From: Roseobacter weihaiensis
GTDB lineage: Bacteria; Pseudomonadota; Alphaproteobacteria; Rhodobacterales; Rhodobacteraceae
Length of the DNA: 64,000 bases
NCBI RefSeq assembly: GCF_020622345.1
Contig: NZ_JACNMO010000001.1
Span: 372,001-436,000 of the forward strand
Reading direction: 5' to 3'
In this document: in pieces, positions 44,059 to 53,480 of the stretch
Numbering within the stretch: the first letter of the stretch is position 1
How the letters are laid out: each line of letters begins with the position of its first letter
The notes under the pieces: generated by a model
The model's database searches: none
What the model was told of the DNA's origin: nothing
Seen by the model: the letters and a program-made list of their open reading frames with translations, nothing else
Program-made: the position numbers and the translations under genes

Positions 44059-44706
44059 ATGGACCAACTGACACCAGCGGAAGAAAAGATCGTAGACATC
44101 CTTCTAGAGGAGTATCGACAGTCCTCAGGTGAAATAAAGTTGAGATTAGGGTTTCAGCAGAATCTGACAAACTACCAAATCGCCGCTATCGGCGTAGTCG
44201 CCGCAGCAAGCAGCCAGTTCTTTGATGACACCTTCTTGCAACTCCAGGCCTCCGCGTTTGTTAGGTATGTTCTTCTACTGACACCTTTCGTTTTTTTGCT
44301 ATTCTCGTCAGCACACAACACCCATGACTTGATGATAATTCATCATGCTCGGTACATAAATCATGTGGTCGCACCTGAGATCCGGCGACTGACGGGAACT
44401 ATCTCCCTGCTGGGCGCAGACCGCTACCTTCACGAGGAAAGACAGAATCTTCTCGGTCGGCACGGGATCATGCCCTTAGTAGGTCAAGAATTCGCCTTCC
44501 ACTATCTGATCCCCGTCATATTTTTTGTTCTGTTTGCGACAACTTTTGCAAGTGTCGACAAAGCTTTCATCTCTTCATGGGCAACGCTCAAGTGGAGTAT
44601 CGTTGGGCAATATGCAATTCTTTGTATTGGTGTCTTGCTATACATATTCACGATAACAATGCGCATTAGAGTCGGCCAAGCGTATTTGAGGTTGACTTCG
44701 AGATAG
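44059..44706 (+). CDS. unknown protein with four membrane helices
   Basis: 215 residues; not recognised. An N-terminal charged helix (about 1-35) precedes hydrophobic segments near 38-52, 70-86, 148-165 and 182-204. It follows the UbiA gene by 64 bp in the same direction and may be an accessory subunit of the lipid pathway. GAGGAAATAACAGT upstream gives a weak ribosome site. Confidence 0.6.
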   Translation: MDQLTPAEEKIVDILLEEYRQSSGEIKLRLGFQQNLTNYQIAAIGVVAAASSQFFDDTFLQLQASAFVRYVLLLTPFVFLLFSSAHNTHDLMIIHHARYINHVVAPEIRRLTGTISLLGADRYLHEERQNLLGRHGIMPLVGQEFAFHYLIPVIFFVLFATTFASVDKAFISSWATLKWSIVGQYAILCIGVLLYIFTITMRIRVGQAYLRLTSR

Positions 44707-45109
44707 GCCCTTAGCCATGGCAATCGGACGATGAAAACCTTGGTGGAGTTTGGTGCCCTACGTTTCTTGGGCGTTTACCAGATTGGGAAAATCTTCTGCG
44801 TTTCCTTTTAGGTTCGAGAGGCCAATGACCACCTGCACCAAGCTTCATATTCCCCTTTGCTTTCAACATCTGCCCCAGCCAGACACAAAGTGTCGGTGCG
44901 AGCCAAACCGCCACTTGTGTGGAAGCTCGGAACATAGCTTACGTTGGCCAGATCTGCAGCATTGGACACGGACCGGGCTTTGCCTCTGATACTGCTTTCT
45001 AGGGCTCAGAGCGATTGGCACAGCCATTTTCGTTGCCGTGGCCTGGGACCGATTTCGCCGATCCAGAATACCATGATGATCTGCCGGGGCATCGCAACAG
45101 GAGTCGCCA
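44707..45109 (+). other. 403-bp stretch before the integrase gene
   Basis: Frames on both strands lack recognisable domains. The last bases carry AGGAG for the integrase. No attachment-site repeat could be picked out by eye. Confidence 0.4.
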
Positions 45110-46036
45110 ATGCCCCACCTCGATTACAGAGCCTTCGTCAATTCATGCCGCGATGAACGCGGCGTCGGACATCACACACTGCGAGCCTATGCTCAGGATC
45201 TGCGCACCTTCGCTAGTTTCAAGAGGAAACACCACCTCACCGATCCGCTTTCGAAAGACGACATCCTCGCCTACCACCGCCATCTGCGCGATGAGCTATG
45301 CGCCAAACCTGCGACCATCGAGCGTCGGCTGGTAACCCTTAAGTCGTACTTTGCTTGGCGCGCAGATCGGAACAGCGCCCTTCCCTCACCTTTCATGGGC
45401 GTTCGCATCTCGATCCGCATTCCACGGCGCCTTCCACGCCCGATCGACCGGGACACACTCAAAGCAATTTTGCGGACAGAAAACGAAATGAATTTTGCGC
45501 TGCAAAGCCGCCCGAACTCCTGCGTGATGCAAGAGGTCACAATCCTGATGATCAAGCTTCTGATCGTTACTGGGCTTCGGATCGGCGAACTCACGAACCT
45601 GAAGATCCGCGATGTCTCCACCGACGCCTCCCAAATGATCGTACGCGGCAAAGGCAACAAGGAGCGGATGGTCTTTGTTCCCGACGAGGAGCTGCAAAGC
45701 GCGTTTCGACAATACTGCATTGTTCGCACTAAGCATGGCTCTTTAGATTCGCCGTTATTCCTGAACGCTGTTGGCCGTCGGCTCCGATCGCAAACCTTCC
45801 GGAAACGGTTGCGGGTTCTGTCCCATCGATTGGGGATCGCACCCCACCTGACACCGCACCGGTTCCGCCATTCAGCTGCAACACTGCTAATCGAGGAAGG
45901 CACCGACATCCGAATGGTGCAGGCGCTGCTCGGGCATGCCAACCTCAGGACCACTGAAATCTATGTGAGGGTCTCAAACCATGCTCTGAAACGGGCTTTG
46001 GCGCGCGCCGACATTCTCAATGCTCTCAAACATTAA
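45110..46036 (+). CDS. tyrosine recombinase/integrase (XerC/XerD-like)
   Basis: 308 residues. An N-terminal SAM-like core-binding domain (1-100) precedes the catalytic domain with Arg157 (TGLRIGEL), Lys182 (RGKGNKE), His250-x-x-Arg253 (PHRFRHSAAT), His276 (LLGHANL) and Tyr285 (TTEIYVRVS), so all catalytic residues are present. AGGAG lies 7 bp before the ATG. Such enzymes integrate or excise mobile elements or resolve multimers. It stands at the left edge of the island carrying XRE/ImmA/PIN, the BpsA-like gene and the helicase. Confidence 0.9.
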   Translation: MPHLDYRAFVNSCRDERGVGHHTLRAYAQDLRTFASFKRKHHLTDPLSKDDILAYHRHLRDELCAKPATIERRLVTLKSYFAWRADRNSALPSPFMGVRISIRIPRRLPRPIDRDTLKAILRTENEMNFALQSRPNSCVMQEVTILMIKLLIVTGLRIGELTNLKIRDVSTDASQMIVRGKGNKERMVFVPDEELQSAFRQYCIVRTKHGSLDSPLFLNAVGRRLRSQTFRKRLRVLSHRLGIAPHLTPHRFRHSAATLLIEEGTDIRMVQALLGHANLRTTEIYVRVSNHALKRALARADILNALKH

Positions 46037-46094
46037 GCGAGGAAAACAGTCATTCGCTGCGGATGCCAATTCCAGGCAAACTGAAGAGAACTAT

Positions 46095-46772
46095 TTAACC
46101 GAGTTGGAGGGTAAGCTGACCTGTAACATCTTCCGCACCTTCGCCATGCCAACCGGCACGATAGGCGTCCTTTAGGCTTTTTTCTTTAGGATCGGAAATG
46201 ACGATCGGATCACGAAGTACCGCCACATATGGTGCCGCCAGTTCACAACGTATTGCTACGTCGTAGTGACGTTCTTGGCCGGTTAAACTTCCACCGGACT
46301 TTACCACAGCTGTAACTTGCGAAAATCCAATACCAGCACCGGACTTGGCATTAACCAAACTTCCAAAATCCACTGTATCGCATACGGAACTGATTGTCAG
46401 AGGGTGATCTGATCTACAGACCAATGCAAAGTGCTTGGATTTGCCTTGGACGTATCTGCTGGTTACCAGAGATGCGGATGGTAACTCGTATCGCACACCT
46501 CCTGGAGTTGTCGCTTGGCGCCACACAGCAATTTGTCCAGGGTTTTCGTCTACCAGTCGCGGCTTCGACTTAATCGGGCTAAAGGCGACTAGTGGCTTAT
46601 GTCCAGCGCTTAAAAGTGCAGGCAGTGAAGGCGCGATATTGTTACCTATGCCCCACAGAAACACGCCGTTGTTCTCGCGGCGCTCACGTTCCTTCCTTTC
46701 GATGATGTCTTCAATGGATTGCCCTGCCTCAGTTCCAAATCGCGTCCAAACGAATACTTCTGGCAGTGACAT
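46095..46772 (-). CDS. unknown protein, paralogue A of an island-specific family
   Basis: About 225 residues from the ATG at 46772 (GGGAGAAG upstream). A longer frame to a GTG at 46814 would reach within 5 bp of the divergent XRE start and is less likely. The sequence shares QSIEDIIERKERE, FLWGIGNNIAPS and a C-terminal APYVAVLRDP pattern with the protein at 48799-49383, so the two are diverged paralogues. No known domain recognised. It is divergent from the XRE regulator. Confidence 0.65.
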   Translation of the reverse strand: MSLPEVFVWTRFGTEAGQSIEDIIERKERERRENNGVFLWGIGNNIAPSLPALLSAGHKPLVAFSPIKSKPRLVDENPGQIAVWRQATTPGGVRYELPSASLVTSRYVQGKSKHFALVCRSDHPLTISSVCDTVDFGSLVNAKSGAGIGFSQVTAVVKSGGSLTGQERHYDVAIRCELAAPYVAVLRDPIVISDPKEKSLKDAYRAGWHGEGAEDVTGQLTLQLG

Positions 46773-46818
46773 CAACTTCTCCCTTGGCTCAACCAAATAT
46801 TCATGCATATTCACCTTT

Positions 46819-47157
46819 ATGCAAGATGTTTCTGTCCAGCTGCGATCATTCGCTGAAAAAAAACGTATAAATCAATCGGAGTTGGCTGTACTAATTGGCG
46901 TCAGTCAGCCAACAATATCTCGCATACTCAGAAAACCAACTGTTAAGCGAGGTCCCGCCTATCGCAAAGTGCTTGGTTTCTTGGAGGGCGCAACGAAAGA
47001 TGACTCTGAATATACAAGTATTCATAATGGCTCAGATATGCTTGCTCGACACTTCGAGAATTTAGCTCCAGTAGACGACCGCGAAGCGGAAGCGATAGAC
47101 ATGTTGCTAACGGCGATAGCAAACTACGCTGAAATCAAAGGCAAAGGGGCCAGGTGA
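46819..47157 (+). CDS. XRE-family HTH regulator of ImmA/PIN set
   Basis: About 112 residues from the ATG at 46819. The HTH is KKRINQSELAVLIGVSQPTI followed by SRILRKPTVKRGP. Its stop overlaps the GTG of the next (protease) gene, so they are coupled. The 46-bp gap to the divergent paralogue A gene implies shared promoter control. Confidence 0.8.
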   Translation: MQDVSVQLRSFAEKKRINQSELAVLIGVSQPTISRILRKPTVKRGPAYRKVLGFLEGATKDDSEYTSIHNGSDMLARHFENLAPVDDREAEAIDMLLTAIANYAEIKGKGAR

Positions 47158-48170
47158 AAACGGACTCGCAATCATTTAAGGAAGAGCTTCAAGGACTTGG
47201 TATCTCCAAGGAAGCTCTTGAAGCGGTTTGGCCAAAATGGTGGAGCAACGAAGCCGATGGTTCAATTTCTGCTCAGGCAGAGATGCGGTTTTCTGTGGCG
47301 CGAAGACTTGGCCTTACTCCTAAATCAGTCATCGGTGAAGATCAGCCTGAATTTGTTTGGCGCCATGATGCGAAATTCAAGGGGCTATCAGCCTACGGTG
47401 GCGACGAGGAAGCAGCCTTAACGTCATTCGGCATTGCGTTTGGGCGCCATCTTGAAAAAGGCATCAGCCGGGCCTCGCGACAGTCGGCAGATCTGTCAGA
47501 TGCAACAAGCGTTCGACAGGCGATCTTGGGTCGATCTCCTTATGTCTCATTGCCGGACGTCTGCGCGGTGTGTTGGGGATTTGGAATACCAGTTGTGCAC
47601 CTTCGAGTGTTTCCGCTCTCTGCAAAGAACATGGTGGCGATGGCAGTTAGGACACTTGAAGGTTTTGCAATACTCGTTGGTAAGGATTCCCGGTTTCCAG
47701 CGCCAACAGCGTTCCACGTAGCTCATGAACTCGGCCACATTGCCGCGGGTCATCTGGCGGAAGTGAGCGCTCTGGTAGATCTCGAAGAGACAATCGAAAA
47801 GGATGAGAAGGATGAGAAGGATGAGGAGGAGGGAGAAGCGGATGGATACGCTCTGGAATTGTTAACAGGGCAAAGGAATCCAAGCCTTCAGTTCGACACG
47901 CCACCCAGAAACGGGTTGGAGTTGGCGCAAGCTGTCGCCAAAGCTGCCTCGGAACGAAGGATTGAACCTGGGACACTTGCACTTTGCTACGGCTACCAAA
48001 CCAATGATTGGAAGACGGCTTACGCCGCACTCCACCATATCTATGACTCAAAGCACGACGTTTGGCGATTTCTTAATTTGACCGCATCAAAACAGCTTGA
48101 TTGGTCCTCGTACAGAGACGACGAGGCAGCTTACATTAGAGCAGTCATGGGAGCTGTGGACGTTGCTTAA
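47154..48170 (+). CDS. ImmA/IrrE-family metallo-endopeptidase, large form
   Basis: 338 residues starting with GTG. The zinc site is FHVAHELGHIAAGHL (His191, Glu192, His195) with a later EADGYALELL ligand. Between them lies an acidic repeat (EKDEKDEKDEE). N- and C-terminal extensions make it longer than typical ImmA. It is translationally coupled to the XRE gene before it and overlapped by the PIN-like gene after it. Proteolysis of the XRE repressor is the expected activity. Confidence 0.88.
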   Translation: MKTDSQSFKEELQGLGISKEALEAVWPKWWSNEADGSISAQAEMRFSVARRLGLTPKSVIGEDQPEFVWRHDAKFKGLSAYGGDEEAALTSFGIAFGRHLEKGISRASRQSADLSDATSVRQAILGRSPYVSLPDVCAVCWGFGIPVVHLRVFPLSAKNMVAMAVRTLEGFAILVGKDSRFPAPTAFHVAHELGHIAAGHLAEVSALVDLEETIEKDEKDEKDEEEGEADGYALELLTGQRNPSLQFDTPPRNGLELAQAVAKAASERRIEPGTLALCYGYQTNDWKTAYAALHHIYDSKHDVWRFLNLTASKQLDWSSYRDDEAAYIRAVMGAVDVA

Positions 48171-48816
48171 TTCTGTTGTCGACAACGACGTGATTGAGAA
48201 GCTGTGTCGTTGGGAAAGCCTGAGTGTGATCTCAGACTGCCTTGAGCTTGAATTATCAGCCGTTGGATATTTGGGCTCGCTTCGATTTGTTATTGGAAAA
48301 AAGTTTGTCGGTGAGAAATACAGTGGCGCGACAGAGGACTTAAAAGCTTTCTTGCATGCTGCGTCGGAGCTTGTTCCTACAGAGGCTGAGTTGCATCTGG
48401 CGGCTTCGCTCCAAGAATTTCCTTTACCGAAAGGGATGACGATGGATGAAGGTGAGAGCATACTTTTTTCCGCTGCCATCCTGCGTACGCTTGATCGCGT
48501 TCTGACTGGCGACAAGCGAGCTATTTGCGGCTGCGCTCAGATCGCGAAAGACGCTGCAGAGATTGCAACTCTTAAAGGTCGCCTCATGAGTTTAGAGCAA
48601 ATCTTAGGAACCATGATCGAAGTTCTTGGCCAAGACCAGGTTAGAAAAAGAGTTTGCTCTGATGCCAAGGCAGACAAAACAGCTGCAATCTGCTTCTCGT
48701 GTGGAACGGAAAATTTGAGCGAAGGAACCGCAGCGCAAGCACTTCTTAGCTATCAGTCGGACCTGGCTACAAAGTCCGATGGGTTTAGCTCTAAGACCTT
48801 AGGCTGCAGTCCGTAG
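48163..48816 (+). CDS. PIN-like nuclease candidate
   Basis: About 217 residues if started at TTG 48163 (GGGAG upstream, overlapping the protease stop by 8 bp); the frame is open to 48097. PIN-type acidic positions can be proposed: VVDNDVIEKL at the N-terminus, EDLKAFL, the MDEGESILFSAAI segment and LTGDKRAICG. PIN domains are Mg-dependent RNases and common toxins. The assignment is by motif order, not by close similarity. Together with XRE and ImmA it forms a coupled three-gene set. Its 3' end overlaps the convergent paralogue B gene by 18 bp. Confidence 0.6.
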   Translation: MLNSVVDNDVIEKLCRWESLSVISDCLELELSAVGYLGSLRFVIGKKFVGEKYSGATEDLKAFLHAASELVPTEAELHLAASLQEFPLPKGMTMDEGESILFSAAILRTLDRVLTGDKRAICGCAQIAKDAAEIATLKGRLMSLEQILGTMIEVLGQDQVRKRVCSDAKADKTAAICFSCGTENLSEGTAAQALLSYQSDLATKSDGFSSKTLGCSP

Positions 48817-49383
48817 AAACACCGCGTAAGGGTCGATGAGCTCCGCCGTCAGCCCGATCTTAATCACTTTCTCTTGGTTTGGATCATTCAACAAACTTGG
48901 ATCAGTCCTCACATTCAAACAGGCTTTGTCAACTCGACCACGAACATATTGGCTTCCCAACCTTCCCGCACTCCTACCTACGGCAACTTCGGTTGCTGAC
49001 AGAGGTAGCTCGAACTTGGCTAGTTGAAGATTCTTGATGAGTAGAGCGAACCTTGAACCCACGGCATGGATACCATTTGGAACTTTCTGCCAAGTGACAC
49101 CATCAACGGAGTACTCATCGGCTCTAATAGGCTCAGCGAAGTGGTTTGAAACCATCGGTTCCATGCAAAGGACAATGGGATCACCATTCTCTGCATGTTC
49201 CTCAGCAAAAGGCTGCACCATAGTTGTTGGGTGACAGGTGTTTCCGCCGTAGCCCCAAAGGGCGAAACCTTCGTCTTCGATTTCCTTTTGCTTGCGACCG
49301 ATTATGTCCTCCAATCCCTCATTGGCATGAGTACCAACCTTCATGAAAAGAACTCCTGCCCCTGGTTTCAAAATCTTAGTCAT
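48799..49383 (-). CDS. unknown protein, paralogue B of an island-specific family
   Basis: 194 residues. It shares with paralogue A (46095-46772) the EDIIGRKQKE, ALWGYGGNTCHP and C-terminal DPYAVFLRTA patterns. No known domain. Its ATG overlaps the end of the BpsA-like gene by 8 bp, so the two are coupled, which ties this family to that enzyme. Confidence 0.68.
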   Translation of the reverse strand: MTKILKPGAGVLFMKVGTHANEGLEDIIGRKQKEIEDEGFALWGYGGNTCHPTTMVQPFAEEHAENGDPIVLCMEPMVSNHFAEPIRADEYSVDGVTWQKVPNGIHAVGSRFALLIKNLQLAKFELPLSATEVAVGRSAGRLGSQYVRGRVDKACLNVRTDPSLLNDPNQEKVIKIGLTAELIDPYAVFLRTAA

Positions 49384-50212
49384 ATCTTTCCTCCAAGAGT
49401 TGCAGCTCGTACTCGTTGTCTTGCGCCTGGCCGTAGTTTAGAGACTTCAGTTCTCGAACATACTTGGCGCGAGGCGCTTTCGAGCGTCCATAGAAGTTCT
49501 CCAGACGACTTTGCTCCATTACGGCTTCACTCACCCTAACTCGTTCATTCTGGGGTCGCGCTCGGAATAGAAGGTTGCAAGACCTAAGGTCAGGCGCATC
49601 ATCCAGATGGTACAGGTGTAGCTCCGGCTGCATGCGGGCAACAAAAAAGCCCCTGCTCGCTGCGTGTGATTGAACTTTAGCCAAGACCTCTTGCGACCAG
49701 TTTATCTCTTTGTCATCGGCTATTACAACAAGCCCTTCTCCTTGACTGCAGACTGCTTCTACTCCTCGATCAAGAAACACGTTTATGCTTTCACCGTCGT
49801 TGTATTGTCCCCAGGGGGGATTGGTATAAAAGTAATCAAACTCCACTAGATCTTCGGGGAGCCCGTCCAAGGCATTGTACAGCCTTGCATCAAGGTTCTC
49901 CAAGCGTTCCTTGTCAGCAAAGCGTTTGACCGCGTTTACTATGCGCTCGTCAAAGTCGAGCACCATTACTTTTGAGGGCCCGTACTCCAGGACGCCACGG
50001 TTCTTCAAATAGGCGACGCAAACACTAATCGCGTCGCCATCACCGACAAACACTAGACGCTTTTCATTTGCCCAACGAGCTACAAATTCGCTTTGGATGA
50101 CCATATCACCCGCCTTCATGTAGATCTGGTCGAATTGCCTAATGGGCCTCGGGCGGTTTTGAATAACATCGGATACTGCATTCATTGCGTCGCGAAGATC
50201 GATCTCAGGCAT
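49376..50212 (-). CDS. BpsA-like enzyme with methyltransferase fold (NPPW motif)
   Basis: 278 residues of Rossmann methyltransferase type. Motif I is LVFVGDGDAISV (about 53-64), followed by VLDFDERIVN and the catalytic-type YTNPPWGQYNDG (NPPW at 131-134). This arrangement matches branched-chain polyamine synthase (BpsA) proteins. NPPW is also the motif of amino-methyltransferases acting on DNA bases. Either aminopropyl transfer to a polyamine or base/protein modification is possible. It is coupled to paralogue B and follows the helicase by 190 bp on the same strand. Confidence 0.75.
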   Translation of the reverse strand: MPEIDLRDAMNAVSDVIQNRPRPIRQFDQIYMKAGDMVIQSEFVARWANEKRLVFVGDGDAISVCVAYLKNRGVLEYGPSKVMVLDFDERIVNAVKRFADKERLENLDARLYNALDGLPEDLVEFDYFYTNPPWGQYNDGESINVFLDRGVEAVCSQGEGLVVIADDKEINWSQEVLAKVQSHAASRGFFVARMQPELHLYHLDDAPDLRSCNLLFRARPQNERVRVSEAVMEQSRLENFYGRSKAPRAKYVRELKSLNYGQAQDNEYELQLLEERYD

Positions 50213-50402
50213 AATTCAGTGTTTCCAATAAGTCGTTATTATCTGTCAACATGGATAGCAGTAGCGACTAAATCAACTGTTCTTGTGGGATCGCATTAGC
50301 CGACTTGGGTGATAGTGCATGCAATTATTCACCGAGATTACAATCTTTTTAAAATTGAAGCTCACGCGCAGTCAAACAAGTTTCCTTCTCAGCAGATGGA
50401 TG

Positions 50403-53400
50403 TCACTCAGCGCAGAAAATTCGGAGGCGAACACCGACTGACTGGCATGCGGAATAGGTTGAAAGTACCAAGTGATAGAATTGAAGTACGTGCGGCTCAG
50501 GTTGCGGTTTCGCGAACTGGAGCTTCAACTTCGCAAGCGAAAGCATACCTCCCGAACATACTAGCCAAATCTCTCTGTCTGTGGTTGGACTAGAACGCAA
50601 ACGTTGGAAGGCCCTACGGAAAGTCCTCGATCCTCTGCCATGACGTTTACGATCGACCGTCTGAGTGATGGGTGACTTACGCTTTGACAGTCTCCAACGG
50701 CCATCGAAACGGGTCACGCTACCCGGCAGTTCCGCTCCGTCGCTTTTCATATACGCAAGGTTTTTAAGGCCTTGAGCGCAAACATCGTAGAAGGCTGAAG
50801 CCGATACTCCAGGGTTGCCTTTTTTCCACTTCCCGGCGACCACGACCGCTGCTGGGCTTAGTAAGGCCTCATCTAGCCCAAGAAAGTCGCCGACTTCGTC
50901 ATGTAGATCGTCGCACACCAGATCCGGAAAGCTCCGCCCAAATAGAGTAGGTCCCCTATCTGGCCTGAGCGACTTATCGATAAACTCGAATAGAGAGCCG
51001 TCTGCCCAAACATCGACATGGCCGTTGACCAGCTCGCCTTTCTCAGATGTCACCGCTTCGAGACCTGGGATTGTAGTGATTAGATCGAGCACCAAACTAG
51101 CGGCACCTTTCGGGTCAGTGAGGTCGAGATCGAGACGGTAAAAGTCACCACTAACATATGTGTGGACTAGATCGCGGGTGATGATCCGGAAAGGCTGCAA
51201 TTGGTTCAAGCGACGGGTTAAAGAGATCTTAGGATTGTCCTTGGTCTTTATGCGGCTGAGGCTAGGCGACACGAGCCAGTACTTCCCCTTCTTTGCGTTC
51301 CAATCGATCCACGCATGATGGTCGTCTCCATCGACACGCAGGCTAAACCGGAACCTCTTCGGCGCCTTAGGATCTGTGTCTTCCTCAACTTCGACGCACA
51401 GATTCTCGATAGCAACAGCCGCTGTCTGTCCCTTTGCAACGAACTGGTCATCCAGCTCCGCCATGTCCACAAGAATGTTGAGCGGCGTTGGATCGGCTGG
51501 AACCATGTCAGGAACTGCGAAACGGGAGAAAATCGACGCTGTCCCTGCGGCTTCGTCGAGCTCGGAGGCAACTTTTCCACACCACTCCGAATATTGCTGT
51601 GGTGTTAGGTCGTTTCCTTTGCCATCGCGCACCCGCGAACGGGAAAAACCAACAGATCTCCGAGTACCATCTTCGTTCGCCTGGGCGTGAATATAACCCG
51701 TGGCCCGGGTCACAACGTTGAGGTGCTCGCCCATAAACACACCGGACCGATCAAGCGAGCGAGCTGACAGACTGCGTGATCGTAGCGCTAGCGGCCCGAG
51801 ACCGGTGTTCTTTACGCTCATGAAAGAAATGTTGTTGTAATGCCCGTCGGGCAAAAGAGCGCGTAAGGTCTTGGCGTTAACGCGTGGACCGATGCCATCA
51901 AGTTCGTTGACCCAGAGTCCCGCGCTGTCGAAGAAGAAAAGACGCTTGTCTTTTTTTGCGTAGATCGTCGCTTCGAGGCTGGGTGCCTGAAAGAGGCTGC
52001 CTGACAGGAACGGTGATGGCGTTAGTCGAAGTGTGATATGATAGCGGCAAAGACCGTCGGCAGTTTGACCGGTTAGCACTTCGTGCCGATCATCGCTAGT
52101 CAGTTGGGCTCGGATGTCTCTTTGGAGCTCATCCAAATTAAGGTCTTGTTGAATCGTGAATGCGACCGCCGCGCTCGGGAATCTTAGATCGTCATGAAGA
52201 CTGGGATCGTCGAGTTCGGGTCTTTCGCGGAAGCGTCCCATCACGTAGTCGAGAGTTGGCAGGGCAGCGATTAGATTTTCCAAAACCGCTGCGTCATTGC
52301 GGACAAACGGCTTGTTGTCGTTCGCCATCGAAGCTTTGTCAAAAGAAAGAAAACTATTCCATTCGTCTGCGACGCTCTGACCGTTGGGTGCAAGTACGTA
52401 AGCTTGTGGTACGGGCTCACCAATCGGTCCAGGATGGCGTATCAACCTGCCAATCTGCTGGACCAACATGCGCGTATTCGTGAAAGGTTCGTAGAGCGCG
52501 AGTATCGTGCAGAGCGGGTCGTCAATTCCTTCTATCAGCATGAACTGGTGGATGAGAAAACGTTCGGGTCGCGCTGAAAGGTCCCGCGGTACGGCATTGA
52601 TAATCCCGTCATGGGGCCGATCGGGGAAGTTATTATGGATCGCGAGGACCCCGTCGGCACGACCGGCAAGAGCTACAGTCAACGCCTCATGCATTTCTCG
52701 AACCGAATCCTCTCGGTCACAACGTACTATGACTTTGTTGGCTGCCGTGAAACGTGCATCTGCAACAAGTGCGTCGACTCTGGCGACCAGTTCCATGGCA
52801 TAGTCTTCAACCGATGCGGGCAATGCTTGTTCGTCAATTTCGACGTCACGTATGAGACCATAGCCAACCGCATCGGCAAAGCCAAGAAAGTGAATATGGT
52901 CATCATCGACGTCGAAGATCTTTAGATCGCCACGAAATGGTGTGGCACTGAACAAGACGGTCGGCACGGCAAATCCGCGGACTACGCGTGCCCAGCTTGG
53001 CGCAGGTTCACGATGCCCCTCGTCGAACAATATCGTGCCAACGCGGCCATGCAGTTGACTAATTTTGCCGTCAGCGTCGATCTGCTGGATTGCCTGCACG
53101 GTACCGACCAAAATGATCTGCTCACCGTTGTTATTGTCTAGGTGTTCAATCAGTTGCTCGATGTTACTCGGTAGAATATTCCAGACCTTATCTGGCTTCC
53201 ATTCTGGTCCAGCACCGATTTTATCCCAAAAGCGGTTCTCGAACTGGGAGGAGAGCTGCTCGACCAAAGCCGCTGAAGGACAAACTACGAGTACGGCCTG
53301 AGTTTGGGCTCGTTGGCGAGCGATTGAAGCTATTACTCCAGTTTTTCCCGTGCCAGTCGGCATATTGACAAGGCAGGCGCGTTCGCTCGATGACGCGAAA

Positions 53401-53480
53401 TAAGCGTCTACGGTATCTAGAGCTGCATGCTGATGCGGCCAGAGTGCAAGCGATGTTCTGGATAGTTCAGTCTCTGACAA
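50403..53480 (-). CDS. large DEGH-box superfamily 2 helicase
   Basis: 1025 residues from TTG 53480; an in-frame stop lies three codons upstream of it. SF2 motifs: Walker A PTGTGKTGV (41-49), motif II DEGH (153-156), motif III FSAT (about 177-180), and motif VI QQIGRLIRH (about 355-363). The remaining ~600 residues are unrecognised beta-rich sequence and may bind DNA or a partner. DEGH in place of DEAH is seen in some restriction and defence helicases. It is on the same strand as the BpsA-like and paralogue B genes and probably leads that operon. Confidence 0.82.
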   Translation of the reverse strand: MSETELSRTSLALWPHQHAALDTVDAYFASSSERACLVNMPTGTGKTGVIASIARQRAQTQAVLVVCPSAALVEQLSSQFENRFWDKIGAGPEWKPDKVWNILPSNIEQLIEHLDNNNGEQIILVGTVQAIQQIDADGKISQLHGRVGTILFDEGHREPAPSWARVVRGFAVPTVLFSATPFRGDLKIFDVDDDHIHFLGFADAVGYGLIRDVEIDEQALPASVEDYAMELVARVDALVADARFTAANKVIVRCDREDSVREMHEALTVALAGRADGVLAIHNNFPDRPHDGIINAVPRDLSARPERFLIHQFMLIEGIDDPLCTILALYEPFTNTRMLVQQIGRLIRHPGPIGEPVPQAYVLAPNGQSVADEWNSFLSFDKASMANDNKPFVRNDAAVLENLIAALPTLDYVMGRFRERPELDDPSLHDDLRFPSAAVAFTIQQDLNLDELQRDIRAQLTSDDRHEVLTGQTADGLCRYHITLRLTPSPFLSGSLFQAPSLEATIYAKKDKRLFFFDSAGLWVNELDGIGPRVNAKTLRALLPDGHYNNISFMSVKNTGLGPLALRSRSLSARSLDRSGVFMGEHLNVVTRATGYIHAQANEDGTRRSVGFSRSRVRDGKGNDLTPQQYSEWCGKVASELDEAAGTASIFSRFAVPDMVPADPTPLNILVDMAELDDQFVAKGQTAAVAIENLCVEVEEDTDPKAPKRFRFSLRVDGDDHHAWIDWNAKKGKYWLVSPSLSRIKTKDNPKISLTRRLNQLQPFRIITRDLVHTYVSGDFYRLDLDLTDPKGAASLVLDLITTIPGLEAVTSEKGELVNGHVDVWADGSLFEFIDKSLRPDRGPTLFGRSFPDLVCDDLHDEVGDFLGLDEALLSPAAVVVAGKWKKGNPGVSASAFYDVCAQGLKNLAYMKSDGAELPGSVTRFDGRWRLSKRKSPITQTVDRKRHGRGSRTFRRAFQRLRSSPTTDREIWLVCSGGMLSLAKLKLQFAKPQPEPHVLQFYHLVLSTYSACQSVGVRLRIFCAE

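Noticed and set aside
46772-46814. GTG start at 46814 for paralogue A
   Set aside because: It would come within 5 bp of the divergent XRE start; the ATG at 46772 has a better ribosome site and aligns with the start of paralogue B.
47800-47830. Short direct repeat coding for EKDEKDEKDEE as a possible repeat element
   Set aside because: It is a simple in-frame acidic repeat within the ImmA/IrrE gene, not a mobile or CRISPR-like repeat.
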